A stretch of DNA of 64,000 nucleotides from Brachypodium distachyon (GCF_000005505.3 NC_016131.3:2170001-2234000); one strand, 5' to 3'. Shown: positions 43,801 to 57,065, numbered from the stretch's first letter. Made by a program: numbers and translations. The notes: generated from the sequence alone by a model not told the origin.

Positions 43801-46800
43801 ATGTGAGCATCTATGCTCACATAATCGTCCGCTTTCTCATGCTCTTGTTCTGTCCAATCCTCATCTCCCCACATAGATTCATCAACATAATCATCATAAT
43901 CATAGTTGTACTCATCAGGGAGATCTTCTGCATCCCGAAATAAATCAAATGATGCATTGGCATCCTCCTCTAAAGGCTCGTCATTTTCAACAGTCATTTC
44001 TCCTGTTGTTCCTGCATCATTTCCATGGATTTCTGCATTTCCCGTTTGATCATCACTTTTATCGGCTGTTTGAAGCAACCTTCTCTGAGCATGCGATGCA
44101 TTATCTGTTGTGGTATATAAACTGGAGGTGTTCCCAGAATTAGTATTGTTTGGATTATTCGGCAACTCCATATTCTCATTTCCTGGTGTAGAATTAGGTT
44201 TCTTTTCAGTCGACTGTAGCTCAGATGCATGTTTCAACGAATCAACTTCCTGCGTTGCTGTATTGGCAGCACTTCCTACAATGATATACAAGTAGCATAA
44301 AAATGTATCTTTCCTACATATTCATGCATCCACAGTATGCATAGTCCAGTGTCCACAACAGAGTAGAGTAATGTTCAGCACGTGCATGCAACTCCATTTT
44401 TCTTTAAAGACCTTCAATCCACAGATTGGTGAGACTAGAAATTTCTTTGTTCACATTAACTCTAATATGTAGAAACTCAATTGCACAATCTATAAAATAA
44501 CAGATCCTAGCCCCAAATATACTCAACAAACACCAATGCTGAACTAGCAGCCCTAAACTCTAATGTACAATAAACAGTAAATATAACTTCAAGGCAGAAC
44601 CTTCCAGGTGCAAATGGCTAGAGAAAAAGCCTTACACCTAGACCTAAAAAATAAGAGAAGGCGTTTTTTAATACAGACGAGTGAACATATGGGATATGGC
44701 AACAAATTATAAGCTAACTTACGCGACTTGGTTTCCTCAGAAGATTTTTCAACAACTGGCTTGTCATGAATGTCTGGGTGGGATTCCTCAGAAGCAGTTT
44801 TTTTCGCAATTGAACTGTCATGGACATCTGGATGGGAGCGGTCAACTGGATCTGGATTGAGCCCCACGTGCCAATCTTTACGTACTTTCCTACGAGGTAC
44901 CTCTAGCTTGTCCATCATCATATAACCTGATATCCTACATAACAAACAAATAAAGATCTCCAGGTTTAAGAAAACAATAAGAGTGTTCCATATTAAGTTC
45001 CGTTACCTGAAGAAATTCACTACACCGTTATAGGTAGCCAAAACTATCTCCCGTGTACCATCCTTGTCAATATCATATAGAAGGGGACTTGAATGAACAT
45101 TTGACTGGTGAAATGCAGGCCATCCTGGAATTAATGTTTTAAAAAATAGATGTTACAAATGAAAGTATATGAGACCAATTAAAAAAGAAGGATATCTTAT
45201 ATGGATACAGAAATTAAACTAAGACTTCTCTAGGACCTGATAGGGCACGAATTCAATTGAAACTTCTCTACAATCTATAATGAAGAGGTCAGCATCACCA
45301 ATGTAGCATACCAAATGGTAAGGTGAAATCGCACCTGGTAGTTTGTCTCCATCTGAACCTTCAAGCACTTCTAAGTAATGAACAAATGATGGCACCACTA
45401 CCTCCAACTTTCCATCGCTAATACAATAAGAAGAAGTTCATTGAAGTGTATTTGAAATGAAAATATAAAAATATAAAATGCACTAAGGCAGTTGGAAGCA
45501 AGGAATGAGCATGCATCTGACATGTAATAAGTCAAATTAAACATATTTATGACATGCTAGTAGTTTTGGAGGATGAAATCAAGCAGAGGAAAGAGTTACT
45601 CAGTCGGCAGTTCATGTTAATGATATGCTCATTTGATTTTTAGCACGTTATAAGTTTATCACTTTAATAATTAACAAAAGAATATGAAAAACTCGGCACT
45701 TTTCAAAGAATGATGGGAACATGAGGTGATGAAGTCAATATGACAAAGATCAGTGTGATCCTACAGACAAAAGAGGCTATATCATCTCTTAAGCATGTTT
45801 TACCTGTTGATATCAGCAATCAATGGAGTTGCATAGATACTGGAACTAACTTCAGTCTGCCATCTCAGTTCCACATGTTTTGGACATTTGGTATTCAATA
45901 ACGCATCTTCATCACTACAGAAAGTTTACAGGCATTACATCGATGAATGTATACACCAATCTTAAAGATATCTGTCATTATTTACCTGGTACCCATAAAA
46001 GATGTAATGTGCATCATGGTTAGATATTACTCATATCATCTGATCTAATTAATTTACTATACTACAACTAGCACAACACCCTTGCATTGCTACGGACTAA
46101 ACAAAAACTAAATACAACTTGAACTATCATTCGCTGTCTCGAATCAAATCATCCATACCTACTCATATATCAATGTTCTGTGTCTAATCAAATGGCAGTG
46201 CGGTCTGAAGGTGACAAACCACGGCCAACAATTGACATCTTTATAGGAGTAGAGATATAAGCTGTCTGCTTGTTGCATTTGTTGACATGTACTTGAAATC
46301 AGTGTCATGAATGAAAACCCACCACCTAGACTTAGGTTGAAGCCTTTAGTGACAAACCACAATACTAAACTGTAACAATTTGATGAAAACCATATTTTGA
46401 TGTAACAACCCGACCAACTCCTTTGCCAGATGTAAAATGTAATAAACAATATATGGAACTTGCTTCATCTGTTGTTTTGCAGCTATTTTAGAATTAGCGT
46501 GGCAATGAATTTCAAGTTAATAGTAAAAGTGTTAGCGTGATTGATATCAACTGACACGTGATTTCTATGTAGAACAGCTAATTTCAGTTCCATCATAGAG
46601 ATCATCAGATCAATGCATGTTACATAACGGCAATTTTGTATGGCCAGCCATGGATCCATGATTCTTTTACGAACTTCAGGTGTCGTACTCATATTTTATC
46701 GCAGCCTTTTCTTTACGAGCTAGCATGAAACTACATTCTAAGCACCATTGGTGAAGTTCTAACTAGGTTCTGATTCTATGCCTCAAAGATGCAAGAAATT

Positions 46801-47707
46801 TCACCTTCTCTCAGTTGGAGGTGTAGAGAGGGGTTAGAAGAGCTTAAACAATTCATGCTTGTATAAGATATGGGGAAAGTTGCCAGTACTGGACAAGTGG
46901 ACATGATCAGATGGAATGAGCAAATCTGCTAGGTAAATCTTGCCCAAGACCCAATAATCCCACTATTTGATAGGTGAGGACAGGTGTTCAGATTATGTGC
47001 AGGCCAAATGAGGCAGAGTTTGAGTGATTTGCTGTGTCAGGTCCACACTTGAACAACCATGCCAACATGTATCAGGATTGGGAATCGCATTCGTCAATGG
47101 AAGTAGCCTACCTAACTGTATACCGTGACAAATTATAGAACACCAGATACACCAGATTCAAATATGATGAGCCTATCGCCTACTTCTTATATACCACGCA
47201 GCAAAGTCGAATAAACCAGAAATTTAAGCACTGAACAAATTGATATACATAAGTGTAGCAATTTAACATAATTTGTGCACATCCCGACATTCTAAGCATA
47301 AAATCGAGCCTTCGTTGGACAGGCATATAAGTACAGCAATCACAAGCTGGTCGAGGTCCAAAATTGCAGTGAGCCTAGGACGAAGCACACACGGGTTGGT
47401 TAAGGTGAGCACTCAACAGTTGCAGCAAGCCTACGAGTAACAACCACAGAAACTAAAAATATTCATCCGATCGTTTCCAGTGCCAAGGATCTAGCAGCGG
47501 TCCCAAATCTACAGCGACACAGAGGAACCGGGAGGGAAGGGGAGAAGCGAGAGGGTTTACTCACAGGTGTGGGTAGCCGAGCAGGTCGTCGCTGGCCTCG
47601 CGCTGCCGGAACTTGTTGGTCGTGTTCGTCGTCTCCTCCACCGCGGCGGCCGCGGCCGACGCTAGAAGGGCGCACGCGGCGAGGGCGAGGACGAGGCGGG
47701 GACGCAT
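40811..47707 (-). CDS. DEX1: DEFECTIVE IN EXINE FORMATION 1 (FG-GAP/integrin-alpha-like membrane protein)
   Basis: Thirteen exons: 47707-47565, 45914-45804, 45417-45335, 45124-45007, 44934-44723, 44275-43788, 43703-43633, 43150-42894, 42575-42394, 42047-41764, 41662-41545, 41399-41217, 41125-40811. They join without a break to 854 aa. Signal peptide at residues 1-23; after it [13 protein letters not shown] and [20 protein letters not shown], typical of DEX1. FG-GAP-type calcium loops DIDKDG (twice), DLDGDG, DINDDG and DVDGDG indicate a beta-propeller. Exon 6 adds a long acidic, low-complexity insert. A single membrane helix near the C-terminus ([20 protein letters not shown]) leaves a short cytosolic tail. 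In Arabidopsis, DEX1 is needed for primexine and pollen exine patterning. The intron after exon 9 uses a GC donor (ccacag then gcaagt). The first intron is 1.65 kb. Confidence 0.93.
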
Positions 47708-49303
47708 CTGTGGAGGCTAGGGACTTCTCGGCCGCCGTTTGTGACGCGCCGCTCCGAGGCGGGAGCGACGGCGGCGGCGGCGGTGGTCGCGGAGAAGGGG
47801 ATCTCGGGCTTGCGAGGGGGGAGAGTGGTCGGAGTCGGAGCGAGCACAAGGACGAGGACGAACTCTCGGAGGGACGCGAGAAGGCTCGTCGGGGTGGAAG
47901 ACTGAAATGGCAGATGATACGAGGGGGTTCGTGTAAAGCTGTGGGCCATTTTCTTCGAGATTTTTCTCTTTTTCTTTGCAAAGTGCTACGCTTTTTTTGC
48001 ACTTTGATTTATTTATTTTTGCCAAATTGTTTTCACTTTGATTTAAATGCAACATTTCGTGCTTTCAAAAAGAAAAAGGCATAACCATAAACTGATTAAA
48101 AATATGCCAGGAAATAAGAACGGACAAATTGACTTAGAGAACTGAAAGAAAAAAGTTCGGAACAGCTGACTTCTTCTCCATGCATTACAGACATATTGCC
48201 AGAGAACAGATCCCACGGCGGAACAACACGGACTGAACAACAAGCATGGTACTCCGATACAACACCTTCTGAAAGGGATTGTCATTTTGTACGCTGACGA
48301 TGTCAAGTCCAAGTAGGAGGTTAAAAGTTGGGCTATTACTCTCGAAATGTTGTTTACAAAGTGACACACATATCTCATGGTGCCGTTACATTTTGTGTCA
48401 TTGACATTCTGTCGAGTTTCTTATTCATTCATGGTGATCGACTATTCAGTAGGACCCCATGTTAAGTGTCACACGGCCATTCGCATACACATAGCTGTTA
48501 CAATTTTAGCATGATGTCTCCTTTCTTGTATTATGTGCAGTGGGTAATCGATTGTAACTAGTCATAGAAGATCTCAGCCGATAATTCAAATTTAGAAAGC
48601 ATGGGACGATCGAGACAATGGATTTGTCATAAAATTGTGTCACACAATGAGTTAGTGCCCTTTACATGTTTGAGTACAATCCACATGGAAGTGTGTGAAT
48701 CGAAGGGAATCCAATATAGCAATGTGTTACTGTACAATGTTTGCACTGTAGGACTCTTCTAAAGCTTAATTAGCGTTTGCTCAAACCAACTGATAAACGA
48801 TCACGTGCTCCGGGGTAGAAAGTCAAAGCTCCAATCTGTCACGATGCACTGTGAACTGAAACTCGTTCGATTGACTCAAATTTACACGGAGATGGATGGT
48901 TAATTTCCACCTGAAGTTTGCGAGTTATCTTTACAGAGTGTAATGGAACCGTAAAAGGGAAGCAGTTTTGTAGCAATGAACACGGATTAAAGGCCGTAAA
49001 AGGGAAGCCCTAGTGCTCCCATTAAAGGCCAGCACTCAGATAGTAGGTCATAGGAGAGTACACTAATCACTAATCAGCCTCAAATGGAACTGACGGTGGC
49101 CACTGTTCAATCGCATCCGAGGTTAAATCCGTAAAAAAGGTTCTCAAACCAGCAGGACCAGCTCACACTCCCTTGTCTGCATCTGCCCGCGCTGCATATC
49201 CACAGAGCATCTTCTCCCACTCCACTAGCGCGTTTCACGCAGTCGGCAGAGTCTCCCTCTAGAGAGCGAGTCCGCGCGCCGAGGCCAGAGCAAGCAAGAG
49301 AGA
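47708..49303. other. divergent promoter region between DEX1 and the DUF641 gene
   Basis: GC-rich 5' flank of DEX1 to about 47950, then AT-rich spacer, then the 5' UTR of the next gene from about 49200. No other gene or element recognised. Confidence 0.5.
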
Positions 49304-50788
49304 ATGGCGAGCAAGGCGGTGACCATCGGCGATCTGATCCAGCGGGTCACCTCCTCCTGCCTCTCCAACCGCTTCCCCGGCAACTACGCCCTCAACGACT
49401 CCGGCGCCGACACCGACCTCGACGAGGAGGACGACGACCCCTTCGCGGATTTCGGGGACGCCGCCGACGAATGCCGGCCTTCGCCCGGCGAGGTAACGGC
49501 GGCGGCCGCGGCGGGTGGGGAGCAGGAGGAGGAAGAGCGGAAGCTGAAGATCTGGGAGGAGGAGGAGAAGCGGAAGGTGGCGGAGACGGCGGCGGAGACG
49601 AAGGGGGGCGAGCGGGCGCGGGAGGCGGACGCGCTGATGGCGGAGGTGTTCGACGCGGTGTCCGGCGTGCGGCGCGCGTACGCGGCGCTCCAGGGCGCGC
49701 ACTGCCCCTGGGACCCGGACCGGATGCGCGCGGCCGACGCGGGCGTCGTCGCCGAGCTCCGCCACCTCGCGCGCCTCCGCGACCGCTTCCGCCGCTCAGC
49801 GGCCTCCCCCGACGGCCGCATCCCGCAAGCCAACCCTTCCCCGCCGCCGCTCCGCGAGGCGTTAGCCCCGTACGAGGCCGCGCTCGAGGACCTCCAGCGC
49901 CAGCTCCAGAGCAAGCAGGCCGAGGTCGACGGCCTTAAAGAGAAGCTCGCCTCGAACACCAGCAGCAGCCGCCGCCGCCTCCACCCCTCCAAGAAGCAGC
50001 AGCACCCCAATGGTGCAGAAGCCGTTGTCGGCGCGCCGACGGCGGAGCTGTTCGCGGCGTGCGCGGAGCAGGCGCGGGCGGCGACGCGGGCGTTCGCGGC
50101 GCACCTGCTGAACCTTATCCGCGCGGCGGGGCTGGACCCGGCGGCGGCCACCCGGTCGCTCACCAAGATCCCGGTGGCGTCTTCTTCCCCGAAGGTGGCC
50201 AAGCACGCGATGGAGGCGCACGTGACACGGGTGCTGCTGGGCGGGTTCGAGCACGAGTCCTTCTACCTGGACGGCTCCCTCTCTTCCCTCCTCGACCCGG
50301 CCGCGTCGCGCCGGGACCGGCACGCGCAGTTCCGCGACATGCGCGGCATGGACCCCGCCGAGCTCCTGGGCGTGCTCCCGGACTGCGCCTTCGGCCGCTA
50401 CGCCGCCGCCAAGTTCGCGTCGCTCCTGCCGCCGCGCGTCGAGGAGGCCGTCCTCGGCGCCGGCCACAGGGGCGGCGGCGGGGGCAAGCACCCGAGGACG
50501 CCGTTCTACGGGGAGTTCCTGCGGGCCGCCAAGGCCGTGTGGCTGCTGCACCTGCTGGCGTTCGCGCTCGAGCCGCCGCCCAGCCACTTCGAGGCCGGCC
50601 GCGGCGCCGAGTTCCACCCGGAGTACATGGAGAGCGTGGCCGGCCCGCCGCCGCCCCGCGCCGGGGCCGGCATGGTCGTCGGGTTCGCCGTCGCGCCCGG
50701 GTTCAAGCTCTGCAACGCCGCCGTCGTGCGCGCCCGGGTCTACCTCGTGCCCCGCGGCACCACGGGCCACCACCCTCCTCCCTGCTAG
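49304..50788 (+). CDS. GIL1/DUF641-family protein (gravitropic in the light 1-like)
   Basis: Intronless 494-aa frame of about 75% GC. The N-terminus [20 protein letters not shown] and the acidic [11 protein letters not shown] stretch are followed by a charged helical region ([16 protein letters not shown]). The DUF641 domain begins at about residue 108 ([22 protein letters not shown], then [20 protein letters not shown]). A coiled coil lies at about 185-215 ([20 protein letters not shown]). The conserved C-terminal region runs from [20 protein letters not shown] through [40 protein letters not shown] and [12 protein letters not shown]. This matches plant GIL1-related proteins; Arabidopsis GIL1 acts downstream of phytochrome in light-dependent loss of hypocotyl gravitropism, and paralogues have other roles. 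Probably cytosolic. Start at the first ATG in good context. Confidence 0.88.
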   Translation: MASKAVTIGDLIQRVTSSCLSNRFPGNYALNDSGADTDLDEEDDDPFADFGDAADECRPSPGEVTAAAAAGGEQEEEERKLKIWEEEEKRKVAETAAETKGGERAREADALMAEVFDAVSGVRRAYAALQGAHCPWDPDRMRAADAGVVAELRHLARLRDRFRRSAASPDGRIPQANPSPPPLREALAPYEAALEDLQRQLQSKQAEVDGLKEKLASNTSSSRRRLHPSKKQQHPNGAEAVVGAPTAELFAACAEQARAATRAFAAHLLNLIRAAGLDPAAATRSLTKIPVASSSPKVAKHAMEAHVTRVLLGGFEHESFYLDGSLSSLLDPAASRRDRHAQFRDMRGMDPAELLGVLPDCAFGRYAAAKFASLLPPRVEEAVLGAGHRGGGGGKHPRTPFYGEFLRAAKAVWLLHLLAFALEPPPSHFEAGRGAEFHPEYMESVAGPPPPRAGAGMVVGFAVAPGFKLCNAAVVRARVYLVPRGTTGHHPPPC

Positions 50789-52817
50789 TGCTACCTCGTT
50801 GCTCATTGGTGTGGAGGAACAAGGACTGCACCTGAGTAGTACCATCTCCTGGCTGCCTTCATTATTAGTAGGTCTCTACTCCGTGCTATTATTAGTTGCT
50901 TTTCCTCTCTGAAGAGATCTCATGTAGTAGTACAACAAAGAGGCTTTGAAATGTATGATCGATCATGTGTTGAAGTACTCACTAACAGTGATGTTTGATC
51001 ACGTAGTAGTCATGACTATAGTACAGTACTCTAAACGCAGGAGTGACTGTAGAATCCGACCTTCGGTTGGTATATCCGTATACTGTGACATCAAAGGAGC
51101 AGAGGTCGTCATTATACGCATTTAATGTACTGTGTGCGGTCTGTTATTACAGTATTACGCGATACAGCAAAGTTGTGGATTTAAAGAAAGCAAAGGAGCG
51201 AAGGACCCAGCAGACATGCAAGATTCTGAGATGTGGCCAAGAAGCCCCAGTGCCATCTTTCGATTGAGTTATCTTGGAAATATTCTTCAGAGAAGAAAAG
51301 AAGAGTAGATGGTGATGACAAAAAGGAATGAAGGTGTCTTGTTCGATGCATGCTCCTGAAAGGCATGGAATGGATGATGATGGTGATAGATTTGTTCAGG
51401 TGGAGAGAGACTGCAGGACTCGTCTCTATTTTATCCCAGGATCCATCTCTTTGAGAACAGATCTCCAGAAACTGCAGGAAAAGGAAAGGCGAGGAAAGCA
51501 GAAGCTTGTGCTCTCTTGAGCTTTTGACCTAGACAAATGACACACTGAAAACAACTCATCTGGATCCGTTTCTCCAAATTGGTCTCCAGGTTACTTGCAT
51601 CTTGAGGATCCGCAGGCTCACAGAGAAGATCAATCTGATAAGGCACGCATTCTTTTTCTTTTCTCCCATTTCAAGTTGATCGAAAACAAATTTATTGGCC
51701 AGGATATGAAATGAATAACCTATGGTGCTACAGAAAAAAAAATATAAGGTCACAACATTGCTTTCTACATGATAGAACTAGAGGCGAATTGTGAGCTGAG
51801 CAACCAAGCTGAAGTTTGTGGAATTCCTAGTTCAACAGATCGAATCCTCGTGAAATATGACCCGCATTCCGTAACTCCTGTGAGACATTCAACAAAACTT
51901 ACTAAAACATAGAGAAGACAAAGCTTGCCTGGTTGGTTGTTCCAAACACCAAACGCTTGCAACTGGAAAGAAAACATACCGGCTAATGTTTGCGGTGGCT
52001 CACAAACTAGCTACTTTTGCCGAGTTGTTGGCTCGCTCAGCTGGTCTTCAACAGATGCACATACCGACGTTCATACCACGAGGCTCCAGCTGATAAAACT
52101 TCTCATACTGCACTATGCAAGATGCCTGCTCAAACATGAAACAATACTGAGAAACATTTTTATTTCCAAGAAAAGAAAAAATGAAACTAGAATGAAATAA
52201 TCATAAAGTTTGGAGGATCTGGAAAATGAGAAATATATCATGAAAAAAAACAATTGGCTATATCATGGACAGCCGCCACATATTTTCTCAAAAAAGTGGT
52301 AAAAATTCCTTACTGTAGGACCTTAAATAGACCTGATTTACTTCACCAGGGGGGCAGCAATAAGAACAAACAAACAATCGATCTATCCTATAAGGCTATA
52401 ACCTCAGGCACAAGAAAACCGAACCTCGATCAGTTGGCTAGCAGAGTGGGCATGCTACCCACCCGCGGTTATCTTCTCAAAGCTACCAGGTGCTAGTCCC
52501 TGGCTGGTCTAAATTTTTATTATACTATTTCTTTCTTGGAAAAAATTGCACTCCCATTTATCAGCTTGTCCTTTTGTGAAAAATATGAAAGTATTGGTAT
52601 GATTTGTATGTGTTACTTCCTGGGTGAGATATCCTTTTTATTTCATGACCACCAATGCAAGCAGATTCGCGGATGATAAAGATTAGGCATGTTGACAGCA
52701 GCAATATCTACAAATCCTTGGAAAGTAAATAGTTGAACTCCGACATAGCATTGCTCATGGAAAAAAGGAAAAGAAAAATCCAGAATGTTCAGATCGCAGA
52801 GACAATTCTCATTACCA
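50789..52817. other. intergenic spacer
   Basis: 3' flanks of the DUF641 gene (plus) and PTAC13 (minus). AT-rich; open frames of at most 91 codons have no recognisable features. No gene or known repeat supported. Confidence 0.5.
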
Positions 52818-54690
52818 TTAAGTATTGACTGTCTCGATTTGGTCAAAATCTAGATCCACAAAGCTCTCTTTTCCAAAAAGTGTCAACTGTACAGTAACCT
52901 GTCGGAGGTAACACTTCTTAGATAACCAGATAATAATGCAAAATAGCCAGACAAGTATTTCGCTTCGATGAAGCTTCATCAGCCTAACCTTTTTATTTTT
53001 GCGATTCACTTCCAGAACAGAGCCGCTATAGTCTGCGAAAGGCCCGGAGAGAACATGAACACTGGCACCAGGTGTAGAAGTGTTGTCTCCGGAGCCACCT
53101 TTTGAAGTTGATTTCTTAACCTGTTTCTTGATTTTATTAATTAGCATAAGTTCAGTGCCTTCAACAGGTTTACCAAAAGACTTGACATTATCCCAGTTTT
53201 CCAGTTCTTCAAACTCTTTGTCAGCCTTCTCTTGTTCCTCCTTTTCTTTTCTAAAAATCGATTCAACTTCTTCAATTGGAATAGGTTTAGGCTTTTTAAT
53301 CTGCCTTTTACTGCATACGGAAAGCATTATGATGATAAGAGCCACAATAAGTGCAAAATTGATCCGAGAAGATGACAAGAGACTACCAGGAGATATGATC
53401 TGTTGTTTCATTAGTACTTATATTGTTACATCTGCCATGATATATAGATTGCGCAAGTTACAGCAGAAAAATTGTTTCCTCAAATAATTGGTTTCAAGTA
53501 AAATGTAAATCACCATTTCCCTCAAAAAGAAGTTGATATCTCAAATTAGTACATTGACTGTTTTCAGGAATTGTTGAGTGATACAAGTTCTTCACCTCAT
53601 GGAGTTAAAGGATGGTTGTGAAATCGTTTTTATTTATAATTCATAGTGACCAGATGCTACCTGACATTAACTGTGTAATCAACAATATGAATATTTGCAA
53701 GTTGCGACAACAATAACAAAGTTAACAGTTAATAGAATAAATAAAATAAAATAAAAAGGATTATGAAAGTACTCACATGGAACCTCTTGTTGCTCCAATG
53801 AAGCCATAACAACCTTCCGTGTCTCTGAGAAAGTCATGAAGTTCCCTGTTTAAGGTGCAATACAGAAAGACCAACCCAGGATGCAAAGGCTTTGATTTGG
53901 TACTGATTGAACCACTTTTAAGTCTCTTCTTGACTTCGATTGCTGGATTGTAGATCTACAATTTGTATGATTACATTAATAAGAACCAGAAATTTTAAGT
54001 TCTCTAAACTGGAACACAATGTCAGTTTGTCACCATGAGATTTTACAACCAAGAGTCACATCTTTTCAAATAAACGTCATCACAGGTATTCTTATGCATA
54101 ACTACACTATATGTGGCATTTAAGTACAGTGCTCTAGAGTTTTGCAAGGTGGCATTGCTCATGACAGATTATGCCTCAAGTGTTCGGCAAAATGCTCAGG
54201 GATGCGGTTTTCGCACAGCACAGACGCCAATTAACTAAATTAACGATCCATATCACTCCATTATCAGGAGAGGAGAGGAGAGAACCGGAGTTGCTACCTT
54301 GAAGGAGACTTCGGAGTAGCGGCGGGAGATGGCCTTGGTGATGAGGTCGACGTAGTCGGTGCCGGGCGCCATGGAGACGCGGAGGAGCCACCACTGCGGG
54401 CCGAGCTCGGCCAGGAGGTCGAGGTTGAGGTCCTCCCGCCACGTCCTCTTCGGCGGCTTCTTCCGCCGCCGCGCCGGCTCGTGGATCAGCCGCTCCTGCA
54501 CCTCCTCCTTCCAGTCCCGCGCCCGCAGCTCCCGCGCCTCGTTCCGCTGCTGCCTCCTCTCCCGCCCCCTCGGCTCACCTTCCGCGGCGGAGGCCGACAG
54601 CGACACCACCGACATCGCCGCGGTAGACGCGAGCGGCGGCGGGAGCGAGCACCGGCATGGGAGCCGGAGGAGTGGATAAGCCAAGCTCAT
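52818..54690 (-). CDS. PTAC13: PTAC13, plastid NusG-like transcription factor
   Basis: Four exons: 54690-54298, 53955-53777, 53310-52989, 52898-52818. They join to 324 aa. Residues 1 to about 40 (Leu/Pro/Ser/Ala-rich) look like a chloroplast transit peptide. A basic stretch follows, then an NGN-like domain: PQWWLLRVSMAPGTDYVDLI at about 87-106, SEVSFKIYNPAIEVKKR across the first intron, LHPGLVFLYCTLNRELHDFL, and GCYGFIGATRGS. A Lys/Glu-rich linker leads to a KOW domain at about 270-324 (ASVHVLSGPFADYSGSVLEV, then VTVQLTLFGKESFVDLDFDQ). This domain order is that of PTAC13, a component of the plastid transcriptionally active chromosome, presumed to act like bacterial NusG on the plastid-encoded RNA polymerase. 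Head-to-head with TIM10. Confidence 0.9.
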
Positions 54691-55124
54691 GGCTTCGAGC
54701 CTTCCGCAACGACAGAGACCAGAGCACTTGAAGTCAAAACGATTTAAAAAAAAATCTGTTTATTACTACCGGCCCACAAGAATGGGCGGGGCTTTACATA
54801 GCTAGGTATAGTTTGGGCTGAAAGGGCCAATGGTAAGAAGCCCATATGAGGACGCGAAGGTCGTTCCTCGTTCTCCACGAAAGAAGAACAAAACCCTAGA
54901 GGTTGGGGGAGGAACAATTGGAGGCGCGGCTGCTCTACTGTTCTTCCGCGCTCGCGAGATCTCCGACCTCCTTCGCTCTCCTTCCCGGTAACCATCTGCC
55001 TCTCGTCCTCTTTTTACGTCCCCGCGAACCCACCTCCATTGATTTCGCACGCGTATAGTTGTGATCCTTGCTTAGATTGGTGCCCGCTGTTCTGTCTTTC
55101 GCAGGCGAGGCGGCGCGAGAAACA
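54691..55124. promoter_or_regulatory. divergent PTAC13/TIM10 promoter with site II and telo-box motifs
   Basis: 434 bp separate the two start codons. It contains TGGGCY (site II) elements on either strand at 54771-54776, 54814-54819 and 54839-54844, and a telo-box (aaaccctag) at 54891-54899. TCP factors bind site II motifs in many plant organelle-biogenesis genes, and telo-boxes often accompany them. A TIM10 5' UTR intron spans 54988-55104 (donor gtaacc, acceptor ttcgcag). Confidence 0.65.
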
Positions 55125-57065
55125 ATGGCTTCGAAAGGCGGGCCGAGCAACCTCGAGAAGGAGCAGGTACGTGCATCCATCTTCCCTCCGATTTGCGTGC
55201 AATTTTTCTGCTTGTAGTCGGTGCTGAGCTACAGAGCTAGGACCTAGGATTAATATGCTGGTGTGTCTTGGACTGGGCAGATGTTTGGGATGGCGGAGAA
55301 GGAAATGGAGTACCGGGTCGATCTTTTCAACCGGTGAGTGGTGTTCATTGTTCACATCTGTTTGTGTTAATTCGTGCCTGCTGGACTACCGCTAATTTGG
55401 AGCTGTGAGATCAGATCGCTAGTGATGCAAGGAGTAAACTACTCCGAAGTTGGTAGTCACAATGTGGTATCGTTATCTGACGAAGGGAATTGCTTGCACG
55501 AGAATTACAGTGTTTATGCTAATCCCTGTGGCGTTGTGAACTCATAACAGTAGTCTACTGGAGTAGACAATCATGAGCATGGTGTCTAGTGCTACGATGC
55601 TTTTCTTGTGAACTGGCTTTGTTACTATTATGCTCTGCCTGGAGAGATCTCAATAGAACTGTTTGATAAAACAAGGATAATTGCATCATTGAACCTGCTA
55701 ATAGAAATGATCTTCTGTGAACTCTGAACCCATAAATAGCGTGTTTCTAGTTCTAAGAACCTTACTAGTCACAGTTCTCAAGGAAAAAGAGATCATTGCA
55801 TGGGTTGGAGATACTGACCTGATGTTACTTACAAGCACTGGGATGCTTCATAATTCATACCTTGGTATTATTAGAATATCAATCTGTTGCCATTCTGTAC
55901 TTCCTATTCCAAACTAGATCAATGAAATGAAATCTCTGGCCCAATGATTCATCACCTTGCTGTTTCACTTGTGCATAGATGGTACAGTAATAGCACTGCA
56001 CTAGCCTTTTGAAATGTCTAGCATGATTGTCGTACTGATAAATTTTTAACAATGTCAACATGGTCTTTTCATCGTCTATGTACACATTTTTTGGCGAGGA
56101 CATAGTTTAGATTGGCCCACATCAATACTGAATTATGAATTGTTTTTATGGGCCCATTTTGATATCCAGTGCCTATTTTCCTTATGCAGGCTTACACATA
56201 GTTGCTTTGAGAAGTGTATTGAGAAAAGGTACACAGTCTGCATAACTCAGAATTCTCAGTTCTGCCAATGCATCTTTTATCCACTGACGAACAAAATTAG
56301 AATGAGTATCCAAAATGTTCTAGTCATATATAGACTTTTCATTTGCTGAAAGAGGGTAATATTATAGTTCAACTAAGGTGGTCACAAGCTCACAATAGCG
56401 AATTATGTCCATCGCCTCTCTTAATTTTTTGTAGTTCATTGATTAACAACCAAGAGCGATTTATGTTCTGTTGAATTTACCCCAGATTTATTCTGTTTCC
56501 ACAGGCATAAAGAATCTGAGCTCAATATGGGAGAGAACAGTTGCATTGATCGATGTGTTTCAAAGTATTGGCAGGCAAGTTTACTAATAGCATATATAGT
56601 TTTATAGCAAATACTCCCTCCGTTTCATAATTCTTGTCTCAAATTTGCCCAAAAATGAATGTATCTATTCTTAAAAAGCGTCTAGATACATGTAATATTT
56701 CGACAAGAATTATGGAACGGAGGGAGTAGTGTGTACTCTCACCGTCTTTTCCCTCCTTTGGGGCTTAGGCTGGGAAGAAAACAGTACTATATGCAGAACT
56801 TTCTTTAGCAATATTTTGCAGTTGATCACCATTTGGAGAAGATTTATCTGTAGTTTTGATGGGCACTGTTTATCCTTAATTATGTTTCCACGAACGTGTC
56901 ATAGATCTGCTCTCGTCCATCCTTTTTGCATAGAAACATGGCTATTGGCTGAAATCTGTAGATAGCTTAAACATCTGTTTTTCCTTGATGCATTCTAATT
57001 CTGGTAACTCTTTTCAGGTGACTAATTTGGTCGGACAGATGCTTGGGAACAAGCCTCAGATATGA
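55125..57065 (+). CDS. TIM10: TIM10, small Tim chaperone of the mitochondrial intermembrane space
   Basis: Five coding exons: 55125-55166, 55281-55333, 56190-56228, 56505-56574, 57018-57065. They join to 83 aa, the usual small-Tim length. The twin CX3C motifs are Cys37/Cys41 (CFEKC) and Cys58/Cys62 (CIDRC), separated by 16 residues; these form two intramolecular disulphides after Mia40-dependent import. MAEKEMEYRVDLFNR and ELNMGENSCIDRC are specific to TIM10 rather than TIM9. TIM10 works with TIM9 to escort carrier proteins to the TIM22 complex. The fourth intron uses a GC donor (tggcag then gcaagt) and contains a Stowaway MITE. The start is the first ATG after the 5' UTR intron. Confidence 0.93.
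56614..56726. mobile_element. Stowaway MITE in the TIM10 intron
   Basis: 113-bp element with near-perfect inverted ends (ctccctccgtttcataattc) and TA on both sides, 40 bp downstream of the GC donor. Nearly identical to the element at 30751-30862, which suggests recent spread. Confidence 0.92.

Noticed and set aside
49862..50845. 327-codon open frame opposite the DUF641 gene
   Set aside because: It lies antisense to a well-supported GC-rich exon; high GC leaves few stop codons in every frame, and the product is low-complexity Arg/Ala-rich.
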